The notes under the pieces: model-generated
What the model saw: only the letters and a program-made list of their open reading frames with translations
What the model was told of the DNA's origin: nothing
Database searches by the model: none
Shown: positions 61,381 to 64,000 of the stretch, piece after piece
Layout: every line of letters begins with the position of its first letter
Numbering within the stretch: position 1 is the stretch's first letter
Program-made: the position numbers and the translations under genes
DNA from: Flavobacterium sp. Root420
GTDB taxonomy: Bacteria > Bacteroidota > Bacteroidia > Flavobacteriales > Flavobacteriaceae
Reading direction: 5' to 3'
DNA: 64,000 nucleotides
Assembly: GCF_001427905.1 (NCBI RefSeq)
Contig: NZ_LMEF01000023.1
Coordinates: 519,617 to 583,616, forward strand

Positions 61381-61959
61381 ATGCAAACAAACATTCTTTG
61401 GTCCGGAATAGAATATTATTCTTTAGAGAATTGCATCATTGATTCAACTAATGGTGTACTTGTAAATTCAACAATTATTGGTTTTTACAATGAAAAAATT
61501 TATCGCGTTGGGTATATAATTAAGCTTAATGAATTATGGGAAACCTATTATTGTTCAGTTAAGTCTCAATTTGATAACGAAATTAAAAGTTTTGAATTTG
61601 CAAAAGATCAAAATAGATGGTCATTAAATGGAGAATATTTCGATAGCTTTGATGGTTGCACTGATGTGGATATTCCTTTGACGCCATTCACTAATTCTTT
61701 GCCTATTAATCGCCTTAAGCTCAATCAGGGACAAGAAAAAGAAGTTGATGTTATTTATATTGATTTATTAGAAGACAATATAAGACACGTTAAACAAAAA
61801 TATCAACGGTTTTCATCTGAACTATACAAATATGAAAATATTCCAAATGATTTTGAAGCTGAAATAAAAGTTGACAAAACAGGTTTCGTAATTGATTATC
61901 CACAATTATTTACACAAACATGGAAGGCAGAAAGTAACTATCCCTTTAAATACCTCTAA
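61381..61959 (+). CDS. Putative glycolipid-binding protein (PF06475-like)
   Basis: A 192-residue cytoplasmic protein with no signal peptide. The blocks ILWSGIEYYSLENCII, IDLLEDNIRHVKQKYQRF and YENIPNDFEAEIKVDKTGFV match the putative glycolipid-binding family (PF06475, formerly DUF1089), a beta-barrel-like fold. The binding claim rests on structural proposals for the family and is not proven. The Trp and Tyr near the N-terminus and the DVDIPLTPFTNSLPINRL block are the most conserved parts. It is a single-gene unit ended by a strong terminator. Confidence 0.75.
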   Translation: MQTNILWSGIEYYSLENCIIDSTNGVLVNSTIIGFYNEKIYRVGYIIKLNELWETYYCSVKSQFDNEIKSFEFAKDQNRWSLNGEYFDSFDGCTDVDIPLTPFTNSLPINRLKLNQGQEKEVDVIYIDLLEDNIRHVKQKYQRFSSELYKYENIPNDFEAEIKVDKTGFVIDYPQLFTQTWKAESNYPFKYL

Positions 61960-61971
61960 TTTCACTAAATT

Positions 61972-62012
61972 AAAAAATAATGAGACCGATGTTGTCGGTC
62001 TCATTATTTTTT
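61972..62012 (+). terminator. Terminator of the glycolipid-binding gene
   Basis: An 18-bp perfect stem (61972-61989 with 61995-62012) closes on a 5-base loop and ends in a T-run. It starts 13 bases after the stop codon. Confidence 0.9.
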
Positions 62013-62115
62013 AAATTTAGTAACAGTTTGAAAAGTACTATTTACCGTAGATAACCTTTATAACTCACCGCCACTAGTTTGATGTAGTACTAATTTAAAA
62101 TTGCGTTGCTGCAAT

Positions 62116-62493
62116 CTACTGCTGAGACAATTCAGCTTCGGTATGCAATAGACAAGTCCAATTGTTATTTTCTTTTATCCAGGTAGAAGTGCAGGCACAT
62201 TTTACAGGAGTCTTTTGTTCATCGTCCATTATTCCCAATTCTATCAAATATGCTATTACCGCGGTATTTTCAGCAACTAATTGTGTTTTGACATCAGAAA
62301 AATTCAATACTTTTATTTTATCGCCATCTCCTGAATCAAACATCTTTTTAAAATTGGCCTCATCTACACTATGTACTCCATTTTTGCCAGCAATTAAGCA
62401 AGGAAAACGAGTAAGTTTTTTTACTGTTTCATAGTCGTGATTTTCCATTCCCTGCCAATATTTTTTTTCCAGTTCAATAATTTGCGTTTCCAT
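62116..62493 (-). CDS. NTF2-like (DUF4440/SnoaL-type) small protein
   Basis: A 125-residue cytoplasmic protein; I start at the ATG at 62493 (METQIIELEKKYWQGMENHD), since the upstream extension is not conserved-looking. The plan is that of NTF2/SnoaL-fold proteins: an N-terminal helix IIELEKKYWQGMENHDYETV, a strand with PCLIAGKNGVHSVDEANF, and C-terminal strands TAVIAYLIELGIM and CACTSTWIKENNNWTCLLHT. Such DUF4440-type proteins have diverse or unknown enzymatic roles. No catalytic residue is assigned. It stands alone between the glycolipid-binding gene and mreB. Confidence 0.75.
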   Translation of the reverse strand: METQIIELEKKYWQGMENHDYETVKKLTRFPCLIAGKNGVHSVDEANFKKMFDSGDGDKIKVLNFSDVKTQLVAENTAVIAYLIELGIMDDEQKTPVKCACTSTWIKENNNWTCLLHTEAELSQQ

Positions 62494-62681
62494 AATCATC
62501 TTTTTAATTAAACAGTTATACAAAGTTCAAATTAATATTAAAAGGCAGGAACACTTTTAACATACATTTAATTGATAAATAAAACTAAGCTTATTTCTTC
62601 CTAGCGGTTTTTTAAGACTTGTTTCAATAGTATTGGTTTTCCAAAATATTTTGAGAAAAAACGAAGGAAAACAAAAGGAAA

Positions 62682-63710
62682 CTATGTTATCAATACTGTT
62701 CTATATTTAGCAATATTTTTTAAAACAATACCAGTCCCTCTTACCACAGCCCGTAGCGGATCTTCTGCAATATAAACCGGCAGATCTGTTTTTGTTGAAA
62801 TTCTTTTATCAAGACCACGCAGCATTGCTCCTCCACCGGCGAGATACAAACCTGTATTGTAAATATCTGCAGCTAATTCAGGTGGTGTTAAGGAAAGCGT
62901 TACCATGATTGCGTCTTCAATTCTTAATATTGACTTATCTAAAGCCTTTGCAATCTCTCTGGAGGTAATTCGGACCTCTTTAGGTTTTCCGGTAAGCAAA
63001 TCCCTTCCACGTACCAATAAATCATTGGGCGGAAACTCCAGTTCTTCAATTGCAGCACCTACATCTATTTTTATCTGCTCAGCCGTAGCCTCACCAATAT
63101 ACAAATTATGATGCGTTCTCATAAAATACAAGATGTCATTGGTAAAAACATCCCCGGCAATTTTTATGGATTTGTCGCAAATTATTCCTCCCAGAGCAAT
63201 AACCGCAATTTCTGTGGTTCCACCTCCAATATCAACAATGATATGTCCTTGTGGCTGCATTACATCTAAACCAATTCCAATTGCAGCAGCCATAGGTTCG
63301 TGAACTAAAAATACTTCTTTTCCATTTACTCTTTCACAGGATTCTTTTACCGCTCTCATCTCTACCTCGGTAATCCCACTCGGAATACATACTACCATAC
63401 GGAGTGCGGGCGTAAAAAAGTTTTTCTTTAATTCTGGTATGTTTTTTATAAACCAGCTAATCATTTTTTCTGATGCATCGAAATCTGCAATTACCCCGTC
63501 TTTCAAAGGGCGGATAGTTTTAATATTCTCGTGTGTCTTCCCTTGCATTAAACTAGCTTCTTTACCTACGGCAATAATTTTCCCATTTCTAATATCCCTT
63601 GCCACAATAGATGGACTGTCCACAACAATTTTTCCGTCGTAGATTATTAAAGTATTAGCTGTTCCTAAATCCATAGCTATTTCCACTGTCATAAAATCAA
63701 ATAACCCCAT
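62682..63710 (-). CDS. mreB: MreB-family actin-like cell-shape protein
   Basis: A 342-residue bacterial actin. The phosphate-1 loop is at the N-terminus (VEIAMDLGTANTLIIYDGKI), phosphate-2 in IIVDIGGGTTEIAVIALGG, and the adenosine loop in NTGLYLAGGGAMLRGLD. The block VCIPSGITEVEMRAVKESCE is a hallmark of MreB/Mbl. It organises cell-wall synthesis in rod-shaped cells. No mreC, mreD or pbp2 follows: downstream is an unrelated NTF2-like gene. This is therefore probably a second, stand-alone MreB rather than the main mre operon copy, though the main operon cannot be checked here. An IS left end lies 190 bases upstream. Confidence 0.93.
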   Translation of the reverse strand: MGLFDFMTVEIAMDLGTANTLIIYDGKIVVDSPSIVARDIRNGKIIAVGKEASLMQGKTHENIKTIRPLKDGVIADFDASEKMISWFIKNIPELKKNFFTPALRMVVCIPSGITEVEMRAVKESCERVNGKEVFLVHEPMAAAIGIGLDVMQPQGHIIVDIGGGTTEIAVIALGGIICDKSIKIAGDVFTNDILYFMRTHHNLYIGEATAEQIKIDVGAAIEELEFPPNDLLVRGRDLLTGKPKEVRITSREIAKALDKSILRIEDAIMVTLSLTPPELAADIYNTGLYLAGGGAMLRGLDKRISTKTDLPVYIAEDPLRAVVRGTGIVLKNIAKYRTVLIT

Positions 63711-63901
63711 AATATAGTTTTGTTTTTTATAAAAAACGCTTTTGTTACTGTTTTATTCTCTGTAAGGATGATTTTCCATTAGAACTTATGAATATTTAAC
63801 TTGGATTTTAGATAAATTTCAATAGTTAAAATAAATTTCTGATTAAAAATAAATTCTTATTATTTTTAATAGTAAACAAAATCAAAAAGCCTTCACAATT
63901 T

Positions 63902-64000
63902 TGAACTGCCCCCAAAATGTTAGACACAATTTGGGGGCATTTTTATGGAAAGAAAAGTAAAATACAGTATTGAATTTAAACTTCATTGTGTAAATGAGGT
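63902..64000 (+). mobile_element. Left end of an IS3-family (IS150-like) insertion sequence, truncated by window edge
   Basis: TGAACTGCCCCCAAAATGTT at 63902 starts a terminal-inverted-repeat-like end. TGCCCCCAAAAT and ATTTGGGGGCA form an inner hairpin (about 63907-63939). A transposase frame starts directly after it. The other end and the target duplication lie outside the window. Confidence 0.75.
63945..64000 (+). CDS. Partial transposase OrfA of the IS3-like element
   Basis: An open plus-strand frame starts ATG at 63945 and reads MERKVKYSIEFKLHCVNEV before the window ends. This matches the start of OrfA helix-turn-helix proteins of IS3-family elements (pattern RKxxYSxEFKxxxVxxV). Confidence 0.75.
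   Translation, partial: MERKVKYSIEFKLHCVNE

Overview
The window looks like a chromosomal segment of a Flavobacterium-type member of the Bacteroidota. The DNA is AT-rich. Several promoters carry the TAnnTTTG -7 box typical of the phylum, and recognisable Shine-Dalgarno sequences are scarce. The gene content includes a SusC/SusD pair, a hybrid two-component regulator and many secreted glycoside hydrolases. The genus is inferred from gene style, not proven.

Layout. 1-2400: a cut-off GNAT-like gene, a LuxR-type regulator and an E1-like adenylyltransferase. 2459-8700: a TetR-TolC-adaptor-RND efflux operon with two matching TetR-type operators. 8700-15330: housekeeping and orphan genes. These are an aldo/keto reductase with the decayed remains of a divergent AraC regulator, an intracellular trypsin-like protease fused to a DNA/RNA non-specific endonuclease, a YheT-type hydrolase, MsrA and two small lipoproteins. 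15341-20176: an outer-membrane beta-barrel receptor divergent from a LytS-like kinase and LytTR regulator pair.

20238-60740: a very large polysaccharide utilisation locus, all on the minus strand. It has two blocks separated by a giant DUF2339 membrane protein bracketed by REP-like repeats. Block A, in transcription order, is inositol oxygenase, GH2, DUF5009 acyltransferase, SSS symporter, GH28, GH51 and GH95. Block B is GH89, SusC, SusD, two GH92, a small secreted protein, an alpha/alpha-toroid-like protein, a DUF4861 protein, GH28, a metallophosphoesterase lipoprotein and the hybrid two-component regulator. Strong hairpins divide block B into GH89, SusCD, GH92 and GH92-to-regulator units.

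How it may work. SusCD imports an oligosaccharide. GH89, GH92, GH2, GH51, GH95 and two atypical GH28 enzymes would strip alpha-GlcNAc, alpha-mannose, beta-galactose, arabinofuranose, fucose or L-galactose, and uronic acid or other units. The metallophosphoesterase could remove phosphate, the symporter could import a released sugar or polyol, and inositol oxygenase would turn myo-inositol into glucuronate. The alpha-GlcN(Ac), mannose, phosphate and inositol theme is unusual for a pectin locus. It suggests, as a hypothesis only, a plant inositol-glycan target such as GIPC headgroups or GPI-linked arabinogalactan protein. A pectin or arabinogalactan target is the main alternative.

60741-64000: a gene-poor stretch, a glycolipid-binding-fold protein, an NTF2-like protein, a stand-alone MreB, and the left end of an IS3-type insertion sequence cut by the window edge. 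No tRNA, rRNA or CRISPR array was seen.
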